Shown here: piece by piece, positions 12,151 through 23,304 of the stretch | Numbering within the stretch: the stretch's first letter is position 1 | Layout of the letters: each line of letters starts with the position of its first letter | Assembly (NCBI GenBank): GCA_004802705.1 | Contig: SGPL01000299.1 | Span: 1 to 41,286, forward strand | Length of the DNA: 41,286 nt | Source of the DNA: Bondarzewia mesenterica | Taxonomy: Eukaryota > Basidiomycota > Agaricomycetes > Russulales > Bondarzewiaceae | Direction: 5' to 3' | Notes under the pieces: model-generated | Seen by the model: only the letters and a program-made list of their open reading frames with translations | Database searches by the model: none | Told to the model about the DNA's origin: nothing | Made by a program: the position numbers and the translations under genes

Positions 12151-15100
12151 ATCACTCTCCTGCATCATATCAGTGCCGCTAGATCTGTACATAAAATATC
12201 ATATGTGCATCTTCATATCGATTGCCCTCCGCCAGATGCATCAGACAGCCGCGACCTTTTTCATCTCTCTTCAAATCATGCGTTTCACCCAGCTATTACC
12301 TATCCATCACGATCCTCGTCGCTCGCTCACCAATCCGTTCCTCCCGTCGCTGCCGTAGCCACCGCCGCCGCATCATCCAATTGGCGCCCCCCGCCGTATC
12401 TCTGGTCTTGAGTTACCGAAACTGTATTGGTCTCTTCCAGGTCAAAGCGTTATGTCCTCGGGGAAATTTAGCGCAGGCAGAATGCAATCTGTTGACGCCT
12501 TGGATCGTCGCTCGTTGCCGGGATTCAAATATTCAGTTGACTTTCGGGGACTCAAAAGGCACGCCCGAATCAAGACCGAAGGTCTGCCATCTTGATGTCA
12601 ACAGTCAAACTACTGCCGCGCATCGGCACCTTCCTGACGCTCGTTTCCTACTGCATGCATACTCGTCCGCGTCTCTCCTGGTGCGCATGTGCATCATTCC
12701 ACCACTGTGTCTGTCGTCGTCGCGCCCGGAGCTCGCAAAACTCGGAAATCCTCTTCCCCCGTCTGACTTCAATGTCAAATGATTTCATTCATCCCATGAT
12801 TTCCCTCGTCACTGATCTGCAGCTTTCCGGCAACAACGGTGCGTCAGCACACGTAAACACCAAGTCGCCTGGCATCATCATTCGCTTTGGCGTTCGTTCC
12901 GCCGGCCCGGCGCGATCTAATACGTCTAAGCGCTATGCTATAACGTTTAACGCGTCCAACGCGACGCGAGGGGTCGGGACTTTCCGCAGTGAGCAATCTA
13001 CTCGTCATATCGGTCGCTGAGCAACGCCGCACTCCTTGATGAGATGCGGCGGCAGGCGGATTTGCGTGCCTCTGGTTGATAGAATAAACTCACAGAGTGT
13101 TTCAAGCCAACAGTCTCATGCGACCCACAGCCAATGGCATCAGTCGTATGGTACCCGACGGCGATGTCCCAATGTGGGTCAAGTCCGTGCGTGCCCGAGA
13201 CCGCCATGGCCAGCGATAGGCTGCTCCCTGCTGCCCCCTCGTGCTCGCTTACAGATCCAGCCAGAACCAGAACCTCTGAGAAAATCTGCCGTGAACCCGA
13301 GTCGGGAGGATTTGCTTTTTTCCCTTCCGAGCCGCGCGCCCGCGCACCTATGGTGGCTTGCGACTTCTCGCGGCCACGACTGTGTTGAAATCCAAAAGAT
13401 GTGGTAAGTGCTGAATGAGCGTATGTACGCGTATGTAAAAGAATAACTGCACTTACGGAAGCGCAGCGTGCGGGCAGCAGCACGAAGTCAGCCAGTCCCC
13501 GGCGTTGCCATTTCTGCAAGCACAGCGCACGCCGCACAGGGCGGCGGTGGCGAGTTTGTGGCGACCGCTGGCGCCATGGACATGACATTCTGTCACATCT
13601 CCAACTTCATCATCGTGTTTGAAGGGCCCATCCACTCTTAGTGCGCGGCTCTGTTATATGATCCATCTCCTCTCGGACCTGCTCAACAAGGAACTCGAGA
13701 TGATTTGAACCGAGAGCAACAGGCATCATGATCCTGATCCCACATTTCCCCGCGCCCGGTGTCCCAACGAACCTTGTGCCACCATCATCATATCACTCCA
13801 TGCCCCGCATCCTGACACTGATACATGTTCGTACATTCATATGTAGATGCGGGGACACCCGCATTCAATCTTGCCAATCCCCCACAGTGCCCCTCGTAAC
13901 TAGCGAATGCCCGAACACAGCCGCCGTCCCACAAACCTATGCAGAACCCGATTTCATTTCCCCACTTTGATATACTAACGCCTCTTTTCCCCAACCCAGC
14001 GTCCCGTATCCGACCGCGACCGCTTCGCACACACATACATACATATATGTATCGAAGGTGGGTACTTAGCAACGGCATGCAACGCATCCATAAAACCAAA
14101 GAGACAGCCTGGGAGAACAGGCGGATCAAGTTGCGCGGCCTGCTTCCCAGCGCGCGTTCCAAGGGGCATGCGGAGGTACCGCAAACCCATCCATCTCTGT
14201 TCGTCCCAGGCAAAAAGGAAGTTGACATGTCCCTCGAAGCTTTGAAGCTTGACGCTCGGACTTGCGACGTATCACCCCTCCAAGTGCGTCTCCCCGCTCA
14301 GCGTCCTATCGCTCTCCGACGGTTCTATTTCCGGTGCGTGGCAGACGCGCGTGCCAGCGCTCTTGCAGGCTCTTTGGACGCTCGGGCCTTTCCGCGCATG
14401 GGCAAATGCACAGCGAGCACCAGTCAACGTCCAATGAGCTCAATGCGCGTTTCTTCATGTTAAGCGCTTCAGCTTCAGCGCCAACTCGAGCTCAAGCTCA
14501 AGTTCAGCAAGCCCAAGGCCGAAAACAGGTTTCTCGAGTTGGCAAGCACCGTCGACTGTCGACATTGACGCGGACGCACGGTGAGTTCGGACTTGCGCTC
14601 GGAACGTTTTCCAGGCAATTTACGTCGACGCTTGTTCATTCTCGGGGGGTAAGTACTTAAGCTTTAAGGATAAGTTATCTAGATTTCGAACAGGCAAGAG
14701 GAAACCCCCCACCAAAGAAGCGAAATTCTTCCTCCTGCGGCCCGATTCCGCGCGAAGTTCTTCCGCGGCGACGACGGGTGCGTACACACTGACAAGCGCG
14801 TATGTATATGTGCGTGCGACGATCGCCGTTTTTGGGCGAGATCGGATTTCGAAGACGATCGTTCAGCGTTCAAATCGAGCGTCCGAGATGCTTCGCGGGA
14901 CCCGCCCCGCTACGTTTTCATGCGCTTCGCTCCCAGAACGGGCGTCCTTCTCCATGTGTGCATTTCGGTGCTCGCAAGGCGGCCCCGAGGCCGAGGGTCG
15001 ATGCGCTGCTGCGATCCCGACGAGTCCTCCAGGCTGGATTGCCCGCCTGGTGCCATGTGATTGTAGGGCGAGTTCGTGCGTGAAATATTCCATTGTGGAA

Positions 15101-15154
15101 TGCGCTCCTCTCTGTCATGTTCATCGGAATATGCTGACATATTAGCATGCCCTA

Positions 15155-15225
15155 TCGAATACTTACATGCATGCAAGATTATCATGGCACGGATCATGAT
15201 GCATGATGCATGATTATCATGCAAT
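15155..15225. repeat. ATGATGCATG-rich patch with direct and inverted repeats
   Basis: GATTATCATG occurs at about 15177-15186 and again at 15212-15221. Between them ATGCATGATGCATGAT and TCATGATGCATGA build overlapping near-palindromes. A TACTTACATGCATGC segment precedes the patch. It could bind a dimeric regulator or simply be a local expansion of a palindromic hexamer. Confidence 0.6.
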
Positions 15226-17253
15226 CCTTCACGCCTGTGCGAGCAGATCCATATGCACATATGTGTTGATCTCGAGAATTCCACCCGAAAGCCTTTGCGT
15301 CACATGAAAATGCGTCAGTCAATCATGCTGCACACTGGGCACGGAACCGGGCGTCCCCTGCATGATATCGCTCAGCGTGCTCTTCGTTCTCGAGTCACAT
15401 CGACGCGCAGCACGGTCGTACCAGGAACGTACACGCAGAATCCATATGCGGCGGGGCAGAGGTCGCAGATGATTAGATTAATCACGGAGGATGCCGGCCT
15501 TGATAAGATTAGATTGACCTCGTCATTGGCTGGCTGGAAAGTAATTCCGTCCCGTTCGTGCGGCGCGAAGTTTTCCCGCGCTTTCCCGCTCGCCATCCAA
15601 TCACGTTGATTTGCATATGTAAGTATCGCCCTCTGGCCGCGACCCTCCTCCGCAATTGTTCCAAACATTTTGGAGAAATGGAACGCGTGCACCGCCAATC
15701 GATCTTGCGAGGGCGCAAACTCTCGAGATACCAAAATCTACGAACGATGATCCGTGATTACTGTCAGCCCCGAAAATGGTTCATGATTGATTCGACAGAT
15801 TTGAGACAAGACACGCTGAGGCGGATTCAGATGGATATACTGAGGTACCTATGTAAGTCGAAATCTGTAACGCTGGCACTAGTGCGCGTGGTGTCCTTGT
15901 AGTGGAGGTGCACAGCGTCAGGTTTATTATGGGGCCCATCCGACATTGGCAGGCATTTCAGAGGCCTGGACTTCGTAGATGGACGGATGCCGTATGGGGG
16001 ATGGTCGACGCAACCCGCATACAATAAATGTCTCGTTCAGTACCAGACCTTTCTCGAGCAATTGGATATTGGGTGGGACAAGGTCCCGTAGCATGCCAGC
16101 CTTCCAAGAGATGCCTCAGATGATGAGTAACATGACAGAAGTAGGAGGCTGCAGCATGCCCAATAAAAGTGTTCGAGGACTTGCGCCGGTCAACAAGAGG
16201 AAACGGTGGCTGTGTAAAAGCTCTTGTATGGGAACAACGGCATCTGCAACAGAGATCAGCGAAATTTCCAAGTAGTCCAGGTCCAGATGATGGATATGAA
16301 GCCGGTGACTACTAGCTAGCGCCAACGATTCTCGAGTCCCAGAAGGTGATTATGATACTCAGGTGAAAGGCCTCTAATGAAAGATTCTGTGAAATATTCA
16401 TCCCACGCGCTGCAGCCATCGGGCCTAAAATCACCGGCTCTACACAACATGAATCTGTGCACGCACCTTCTTCCTTATAGTCACCAAGTGCTGATACTGA
16501 AGGTCAGTGAATTCGAAGACCTTTCATGGTGAAACATTATGACGTAGATCTGATGCATTGCGAGAGCTTGAGAAATGTCGCGCGCCTTCATGATGACATA
16601 TAATGAACGACCATGCCCGAAAAAAGACTATTCTGGCCAACGAGCGGCGCAGGTGACCTTGACCTGGAAGCGGTGATCAAATGCTCGCCGCCCGCCTGAC
16701 CCCCAGCTATGTGAAAAGAAAGAAAAAAGACGGGCTGAGGCGCCTCGCGTGAGGTGAGGCGAAGCCGTGAGGCCGATTCATAATGCGTGAGACAGTTCAA
16801 AGCATGAATTGCGGGTCATGCGACCATTCTGACCTGTGGGTGAATGTGTGAGTAACGTCGTGCCAGGCTGCGGAAACATTCATTTCAAGCTCGCCCCATG
16901 ACAGCCATGAATTACCTTTTGGCGACATCATCGCCTCACCTGTACATCGCAGCCTGTAAAGTCCGCGATGCTGCCATTGGTGACGTTTTATTCGACCGCG
17001 GAGGCAAGTGCGAGTACCCACGAGAAAGGCAGGACAGATGCATTGGGGTTGACGCATCAACAACTAGCTACTCGTGGTGACCAGCAGCTAGGCGACGAGT
17101 CAGACAGGGTTGAAGAAGACACGAAGACACACGCACCGGTCAGGACTCAGGAGTACGACGCTAGCTGTATTGGAGAGGAGGTCCACGATGAGAGCTTTCG
17201 GTTCAGCATGACCCGGATGATACTCTTCCTCTTGCCCACACTCTCTTGCACAC

Positions 17254-17545
17254 GTCATAGATGATTGGTATGCACGTTTGGTGCCGGTGCAATTTCCCTG
17301 GAATTCGCAGCGTGGACGTCTCGGCCGAGCTCCGGCTCTTCAGTGAGACTATGTGTGTTATTGAAAGGCTTGCCTTTCTGTCTCCGGATCTCTCCCACCA
17401 ACACGATGGAATCTCCTGAGATATAGACTGATATGATAGGCATTCAGAGGAAGCGACGCGACTGGGATTGGAACTCACTGAGCAACCCTGTTTACTCCAC
17501 GTGATCGTAGCTTTCGGCGTCATATGCGACATTCCGAAGGACCGA
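17254..17545 (-). other. coding-like minus-strand segment, unresolved
   Basis: A short minus-strand frame (17255-17443) reads GDSIVLVGEIRRQKGKPF and continues as an acidic, Asn-rich peptide ending at a TGA. Upstream, separated by a possible short intron, is a peptide beginning MSHMTPKATITWSKQGC. The peptides look like protein but the reading phases do not join cleanly with the visible splice sites, and no family is recognised. The segment lies in the VPS45 promoter region, divergent to that gene. It could be a small divergent gene or chance. Confidence 0.2.
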
Positions 17546-17676
17546 ATCCCAGTCTCGTCTTCACTCAACTGCCACCCCCTTCATTGCCCTCTTTTCTCTT
17601 CATAAGAAACAGACGAGAAACTCAGTCATAATACATCAATCTAATACGGTATATTGCTCAGGGATTCCGAGCTATC

Positions 17677-20152
17677 ATGGATGTTGTGAAGGCCGTGGAC
17701 ACTTACATCTCGAAGATGGTGTCTGTCCCTTCGGCAATGAAGGTGTTCTTGCTGGATACGCACACAGTCCGTCCGTTCATTCACCGCATTTTGAAGTTTA
17801 CTGACGAATTCTCAGACACCAATTGTGTCTCTCGCTTCTACCCAATCGTCACTATTATCCCACCAGGTCTATCTCACGGATCGCATTGACAACAAGAAAC
17901 GCGAGCGAATGCCTCATATGAAATGCGTGTGCTTCCTCCAGAACAGCAATGAAAGTTTGGAGGCGTTGGAGGCGGAGCTTCGAGAGCCTAGATATGGAGA
18001 GTACTACTTGTGTTAGTGGGTGAATGCTTGCGTCTCTTCGACGTCTGTGTGACACTTCCGTTCATCCCCATTCTTACAGACTTCAGCAACATACTCAGTA
18101 AGACCACTATTGAACGCTTGGCGGATGCGGACGAGTATGAGGTGGTCAGAGAGGTGCAGGTGAGTTTAACGTAGCATCGGCTGTCAGGTATAGTCTGATA
18201 TATAATTTAAGGAATATTTCGCAGATTATGCGCCTCTCCTGCCGTCCCTGTTCTCTCTCAATCACAGCCCTTCGACATCGAAACCGCTGTATGGATCAAC
18301 GCCCAACACCTGGAATCCTAAAGCTTTGGAATATTCTGTCCAAAGCCTGGTCGCAGTGTTGCTCAGCTTGAGGAAAAAGCCTGTGATTCGGTATGAGAAG
18401 ATGAGTGGTATGGCGAAGAAGCTGGCGACTGAAGTTCAGGTATGTATGGCCTATTAATCCAAGCCTTGATCTTGGGTAAAATGGGGCTCACTGTGCACAT
18501 AGCACCGGATTCAATCCGAGTCTCAACTATTCGATTTCCGACCGACTCAAGTTCCACCATTACTACTCATTCTCGATAGACGAAATGACCCAGTCACACC
18601 CATACTCTCGCAGTGGACATACCAGGCGATGGTTCACGAACTCTTTGGCATCCAGAACGGCCGTGTCGACATGAATAAAGTGCCAGACATTCGACCGGAG
18701 CTGTCTGTGAGTTTTTTCCTTTGTTCTTATCTGAATCCCTTGTTCACAGAAGCAGGAAATTACATTAACGACCTCGACGGACCCGTTCTTCCAAGCTCAC
18801 CATCTAGCTACGTTTGGCGATCTCGGCACTTCTCTAAAGTCATACGTCCAGTCCTACCAAGCGCGCTCACTAGCACAGAATCCCGCTTCGATCAATTCTA
18901 TCACAGATATGAAGCGGTTTGTTGAAGAATATCCTGAGTTCAGGAAGCTTGGTGGAAACGTCAGCAAGCATGTGGCTCTAGTAGGCGAGTTGAGTCGCCT
19001 TGTCGGAAAGGACAAATTGCTGGAGATGGGCGAGATTGAGCAAGGTCTCGCGACCTCAGCAGGAGCGGATCTTAAGGTAATCTCACTGCGTCCTATGAAA
19101 TTGACTCGTAATCTCATGACGACATAGAGCGTGCAAACGTTCATCATAGATAATGCCATCTCCCCTCGGGCAAAACTACGTCTTGTGATTTTGTACGCTT
19201 TGCGGTACCAAAAGACGCAAGCAAGCAACATTGCCTCGCTTATCAACCTGGCATTGCAGAATGGTGTAAGGCGAGAGGATGCTCGTGTACGTACTTGCGC
19301 AGTACAAAGTCCGCTCTTGTTGACTGATTTTGGAATTCAGCTCGTCTATGCAATGCTCAATATCGCAGGCTCTGATCAGCGTCAGGATGACTTGTTTTCG
19401 ACGGAGACATTATTAGCGATGGGCCGCTCTGCTTTGAAAGGATTGAAGGTAATGCATTTAAGCTATAGGGTCTGTTATGGGAAAGAGTTGACGGTTGCCT
19501 GTAGGGTGTGGAGAACGTGTATATGCAACACACACCTCATCTGTCGCAGACGTTGGAGAACCTCTTCAAGGGACGATTGAAGGAAACCAGTTACCCGTTT
19601 GTCGAGGCTGTTGGTCCAAATGCTAGTCTTCAGAGGTTCGTCTTGTTTCCGGATGTACATGTAGGACTATCCAAGCTAACTGGCAACTGGCCACAGGCCG
19701 CAAGACGTAATCATCTTTATGGTTGGCGGCACGACCTACGAGGAAGCAAGAGCGATTGCTTTGCTTAATCAGGATGGTGCATCCAGCGGTGCTGCAGGAA
19801 CTCGATTCCTGCTGGGTGGGACCTGTGTTCATAATTCTTCCAGGTGAGTATGATCAGGCTGCACATTGCATCGGAAGCTGATTTCTGCAACAGTTTTCTT
19901 GATATGATCAGTTCAGCTGCGGCCAGTTTCCCTGCTTCGGTTTACGAGCCACCACCAGAGTCCGCATCAAATGCGCCGGCTTTAAATCTGAACCTGGGCG
20001 GGGTAAACGTCAGCCTAGGTGGTCCAGCAGGGACTGGCGTATATCGGACGAGTGGAGAGAACACTGGTGTTCAGGCTGAGGGGATCAGAGATGGTATGAG
20101 GAATCTCATTGGCAAAGTCAAGCAGGGAGTGGATCGCATAGGACTTCAGTAA
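17677..20152 (+). CDS. VPS45: VPS45, Sec1/Munc18-family vacuolar sorting protein
   Basis: Spliced protein of roughly 620 residues from about a dozen exons. It starts MDVVKAVDTYISKMV and carries the SM-family signature LLILDRRNDPVTPIL, followed by QWTYQAMVHELFGI with the conserved Asn/Arg region. Downstream come the GGTTYEEA and GGTCVHNSSSFL motifs characteristic of Vps45/Sec1 C-termini. The tail after about residue 560 is Gly/Asn-rich. Vps45 binds the Tlg2/syntaxin-16 type SNARE and promotes vesicle fusion at the trans-Golgi and endosomes on the way to the vacuole. The start is the first ATG of the family N-terminus, and the first intron follows FLLDTHT. No frame break was seen. It is followed in the same direction by ERV46 after 339 bp. 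Confidence 0.95.
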
Positions 20153-20491
20153 TTGGTATTTTATTCATGTTTGGACTTTGGGAGGTACAGCTATGCCTTG
20201 TCGCTTGAGGATGGTAATTTTTGAGACATTTAAACGGTGAAATGGAGGGGAAAGGTCGGACTGCGGTTCAAAGACTGCAGTATGGTTGTGAGCTAAGGCC
20301 CATGTGATGAGGTAACGGCCCGAACTGTCAGTGACACGTAGCAACTCGCTTGCCTCCGCCATTTCCTCACTTTTGAGTTTCGGACACGCCCACCTTTCTT
20401 ATTTCTTCTCTCCTGCTGGTCATTTCTTTCATACCGTCGCTGTCTGCAGCCATCTTTTCACGCTCTCTATCTCGGTTTTGGGGACCTCAAT
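20153..20491. promoter_or_regulatory. VPS45-ERV46 intergenic region
   Basis: This 339-bp gap between two plus-strand genes must hold the VPS45 3' end and the ERV46 promoter. A T/C-rich segment (about 20360-20470, TTTCTTATTTCTTCTCTCC-like) directly precedes the ERV46 ATG, a common pattern for fungal transcription starts. No TATA box is obvious. Confidence 0.55.
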
Positions 20492-22268
20492 ATGGCCAGG
20501 GGACTATTCGGCGCTCTCAAGGGCGTCGATGCTTTTGGCAAGGTCTGTTTGCTTTCATGGACGTTGACGATAGTAATTCATGGCTATTGTGCATAGACTA
20601 TGGAGGATGTGAAGGTCAAGACGCGTACCGGCGCGCTCTGTCAGTATTGTCTGTGTTCAGTGGTGCATATACTGAAGCGGATGTTGTGTTCAAGTGACTA
20701 TACTCTCTGCTGCCATTATTCTGGCATTCTCAACAATGGAGTTTCTTGACTATCGCCGTGTTGGGATTGACACNTCGGTCGTCGTCGACAAGAGCCGGGG
20801 AGAGAAGTTGACGGTGAGGATGAATGTAACGTTCCCGAGGGTACCGTGCTACCGTAAGTCTACATTCCACTTCTTCCGTGGCATGTATACTCTTGGAGTA
20901 TGTTACCGCAAGATACGAACGATATCTGGCTTGATGTTTGANATTGACCGCTTACCGGTGGACTACATGCTGANTGTGCAATGTCCGGCATGTTCAAATA
21001 GTACTCTCTCTGGACATTATGGATATCTCTGGTGANACCCAACGGGATATCTCACACAANATTGTCAAGTCTCGTCTGTCATCTACTGGCNCGATGGTTN
21101 CAAATGCGCANTCCGCGGAGCTTCGAAATGAGCTCGACAAGATGAACGAGCAGCGCCAGGATGGCTATTGCGGCTCTTGCTATGGTGGGTTCGNTCCGGA
21201 AGGCGGTTGCTGTAACACTTGCGACAGTGTGCGGGAGGCCTACGTGCAGAAGGGTTGGAGCTTCGGAAATCCCGATGCTATTGAACAGGTGCGGATCTGA
21301 ACTTGTCTCTGCCCCGATTTGTATTTTGATCACTGNGCTTCTCTTCCAACCGCGGAATTGTAGTGTGTTCAAGAACACTGGTCCGAACGATTGCAGGAAC
21401 AGTCGACAGAAGGCTGTAATATCGCAGGACGCGTACGCGTCAACAAGGTCATCGGTAATATCCACTTGTCCCCCGGGAAATCCTTCCAATCCTCCGCGAC
21501 CAACATCTACGAGCTTGTACCATACTTGAAGAACGATGGAAATCGTCACGACTTCAGCCATACGATCCATGAATTCACTTTCAGTGCGGACGATGAGTTC
21601 AATCCAACTAAAATGCAGAANNGCAAGGANCTGAAAGAGCGGATGGGCCTTGTTGGGAATCCGCTGGATGGTTATCAGGCGCGGGTAGGCCTATATTCTC
21701 ACTGAGCATTTCANATCACGTCTTGATACAATCCTTGCTTTAGACCTCGAAGTCGCAATACATGTTCCAGTACTTCCTCAAAGTNGTTTCTACTCANTTC
21801 CGCACNCTAGANGGGAGAACCGTCAATACCCACCAATATAGCGTNACTCATTTCGAGCGTGANATCACCACTGGCTCNCATGGCAGCAACGACGAGGGCG
21901 TACATATTCAGCATGGCACTTCGGGCATCCCTGGTTTGTGNTTGCGANTCGTTNTGCNTATACGTTGAGCTCAATCNTTCATTTCAGGCGCTTTCTTCAA
22001 TTTCGAAATTTCNCCGATTTTGGTCGTTCATGAAGAAACGCGNCAATCTTTTGCACACTTTGTTACTTCGTGAGCTTCATACTGCGNTCTCTCTGTTAAT
22101 AATCCTAACCAGCNTCTTACTTCTAGTACATGTGCTATCGTGGGTGGGGTTCTTACTGTAGCATCGATTTTCGACAGTGTTGTTTTCGCAACCGGACAGC
22201 GTCTCAAGAAGAGTGGTACTGCGTCAGCCAACGGCAATGGTCACCCNANTAGCGGTAAANTGATGTAA
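20492..22268 (+). CDS. ERV46: ERV46/ERGIC3, ER-Golgi COPII vesicle protein
   Basis: Spliced protein of roughly 420 residues. The N-terminus MARGLFGALKGVDAFGK is followed by a transmembrane helix (LTILSAAIILAFSTMEFLDY) and the family motif PCYLLSLDIMDISGE. The lumenal domain has the Cys-rich CGSCYGG...GGCCNTCDSVREAY region and GCNIAGRVRVNKVIGNIH. The second membrane helix near the C-terminus reads CAIVGGVLTVASIFDSVVF. Erv46 pairs with Erv41 and cycles between ER and Golgi as a cargo receptor that retrieves escaped ER proteins. The intron after the PCY codons is about 150 nt, longer than the other introns here. Some twenty isolated N bases fall inside the gene, so several residues are undefined and the stop (TAA 22266-22268) follows an N codon. 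The family call is not affected. Confidence 0.93.
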
Positions 22269-22309
22269 TGNGGATGTGTACTGTAATTTATNATGGGTCG
22301 TGNTNGTNT
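20773..22309. other. second block of isolated ambiguous bases
   Basis: Single Ns recur through ERV46 and just beyond it, while VPS45 upstream and the genes downstream have almost none. In the coding parts they fall at first, second and third codon positions, so they do not look like ordinary silent heterozygosity. Poor base calls or a local collapse of two haplotypes are likelier. Confidence 0.75.
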
Positions 22310-22884
22310 CGGTGGCGTGTTGCATGGATGCAATGATTGATTTCAACGTCTCAACCCCAACGTGCAAGCTATGGCTTGGCGGTCAAAGTTCGATGACGCA
22401 CAACCCTCGAATGATCTGATCAACGAAATAATGTCCGTGAAACAGGTCCTGCATCTGTGTGACCAAGGCATAACTTCAGAATCGGATAACCGGCGCCACG
22501 CATGCCCCATGTCGTAGACGGCTCAGNCAGCTCCCAGAACGTCAAGAGAACACTGGTAAGACCACGATCTCGTTACGACGTCTATTACAAGCTCGACGTC
22601 ATTTTTCCGAAAACTAGATGGGTGTTGGATGCGCAATGAGATGCATTTTTGTTCTTCAAGTTGCTGCAGATTCTCAACGGTTAGGCACAGCAATTCAGAA
22701 AATGTCCGTGTACCATGTCTCGGTCTCAACTTTGATCACAAACTCCGAGTCCTGGCCGCTCAGAGTCACCACCGAGGTTGCAGTAGATCTTGGCGATCAA
22801 TCGCTCACCTGACGTGCCGGGTCGCTTAACATATCCTTTGTCCTTGCAACTTGTGAGGTTTCCTCTGGAAGAACGAAGATCGCG
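22269..22884. other. interval after ERV46
   Basis: About 600 bp between convergent genes. A minus-strand peptide near 22700-22850 (VVTLSGQDSEFVIKVETE) and a neighbouring frame reading HWGAGADAIFVLPEET look protein-like but could not be joined to a gene. They may be further exons of the small membrane-protein candidate at 22885-23224. Confidence 0.35.
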
Positions 22885-23224
22885 TCAGCCCCCGCCCCCC
22901 AGTGGAAGAAGAAAATCAAGAACCCGTAGTAGCATCACATAGATCAGGGCACCAAGGAAGGCGAAATATGAAGTCTTCTTGCCGTACCTATAGAATGGCT
23001 TTCACAGCCTTCCTCTACGCGATGTTCACAATTCGACGGCAACCAACATGCCGATGTCGTGCTTAAAATGTAGTGGACTCACTCACGAATGAGTTTGAAC
23101 TTCAGACAGAAGCTTGAAGATGGGAGAGAAGGACGTGGATTGAGACCATTGACAAGTCTTCCTTGCGAGAATCACGCTCTTTCCGATCATCTTCAACTGA
23201 CTCCCACAGCTCTTGATACTCCAT
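22885..23224 (-). CDS. possible 69-residue single-pass membrane protein
   Basis: Three short exons join in phase. The first reads MEYQELWESVEDDRKERD and continues RKEDLSM, the second LLSEVQTHS, and the third YGKKTSYFAFLGALIYVM and on through LLRVLDFLLPLGGGG to a TGA at 22885-22887. The product would have a charged N-terminal half and one hydrophobic helix near the C-terminus, like a tail-anchored protein. I do not recognise a family, and the upstream exon could be extended or belong to another gene. An alternative frame in the last exon also looks coding. It lies on the same strand as, and about 80 bp beyond, the stop of DUF6534 gene A. Confidence 0.35.
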
Positions 23225-23304
23225 GGCGGCGCCATTGTCTGGCGACTGTCAGCGAACCATGTTCTTATCGCTTCCAGCACAAACCATATAAATATGAATA
23301 TTAG

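Larger units (their letters stand above)
11142..17676. other. gene-poor interval between the Ecl1-type gene and VPS45
   Basis: About 6.5 kb without a gene I can defend. It should include the Ecl1-type promoter and 5' UTR at its left end. It contains a long pyrimidine-rich tract, an ATGATGCATG-rich patch near 15155-15225, and coding-like scraps at about 15660-15853 (plus), 16000-16300 (minus) and 17254-17545 (minus). The scraps have plausible amino-acid composition but no family resemblance, and the second contains an in-frame TGA. They may be decayed genes or unrecognised exons. Confidence 0.45.

Noticed and set aside
12998..13588. 196-codon minus-strand frame
   Set aside because: Composition is irregular and the frame runs through an intron-like stretch; a competing plus-strand frame is equally open and neither resembles a known protein.
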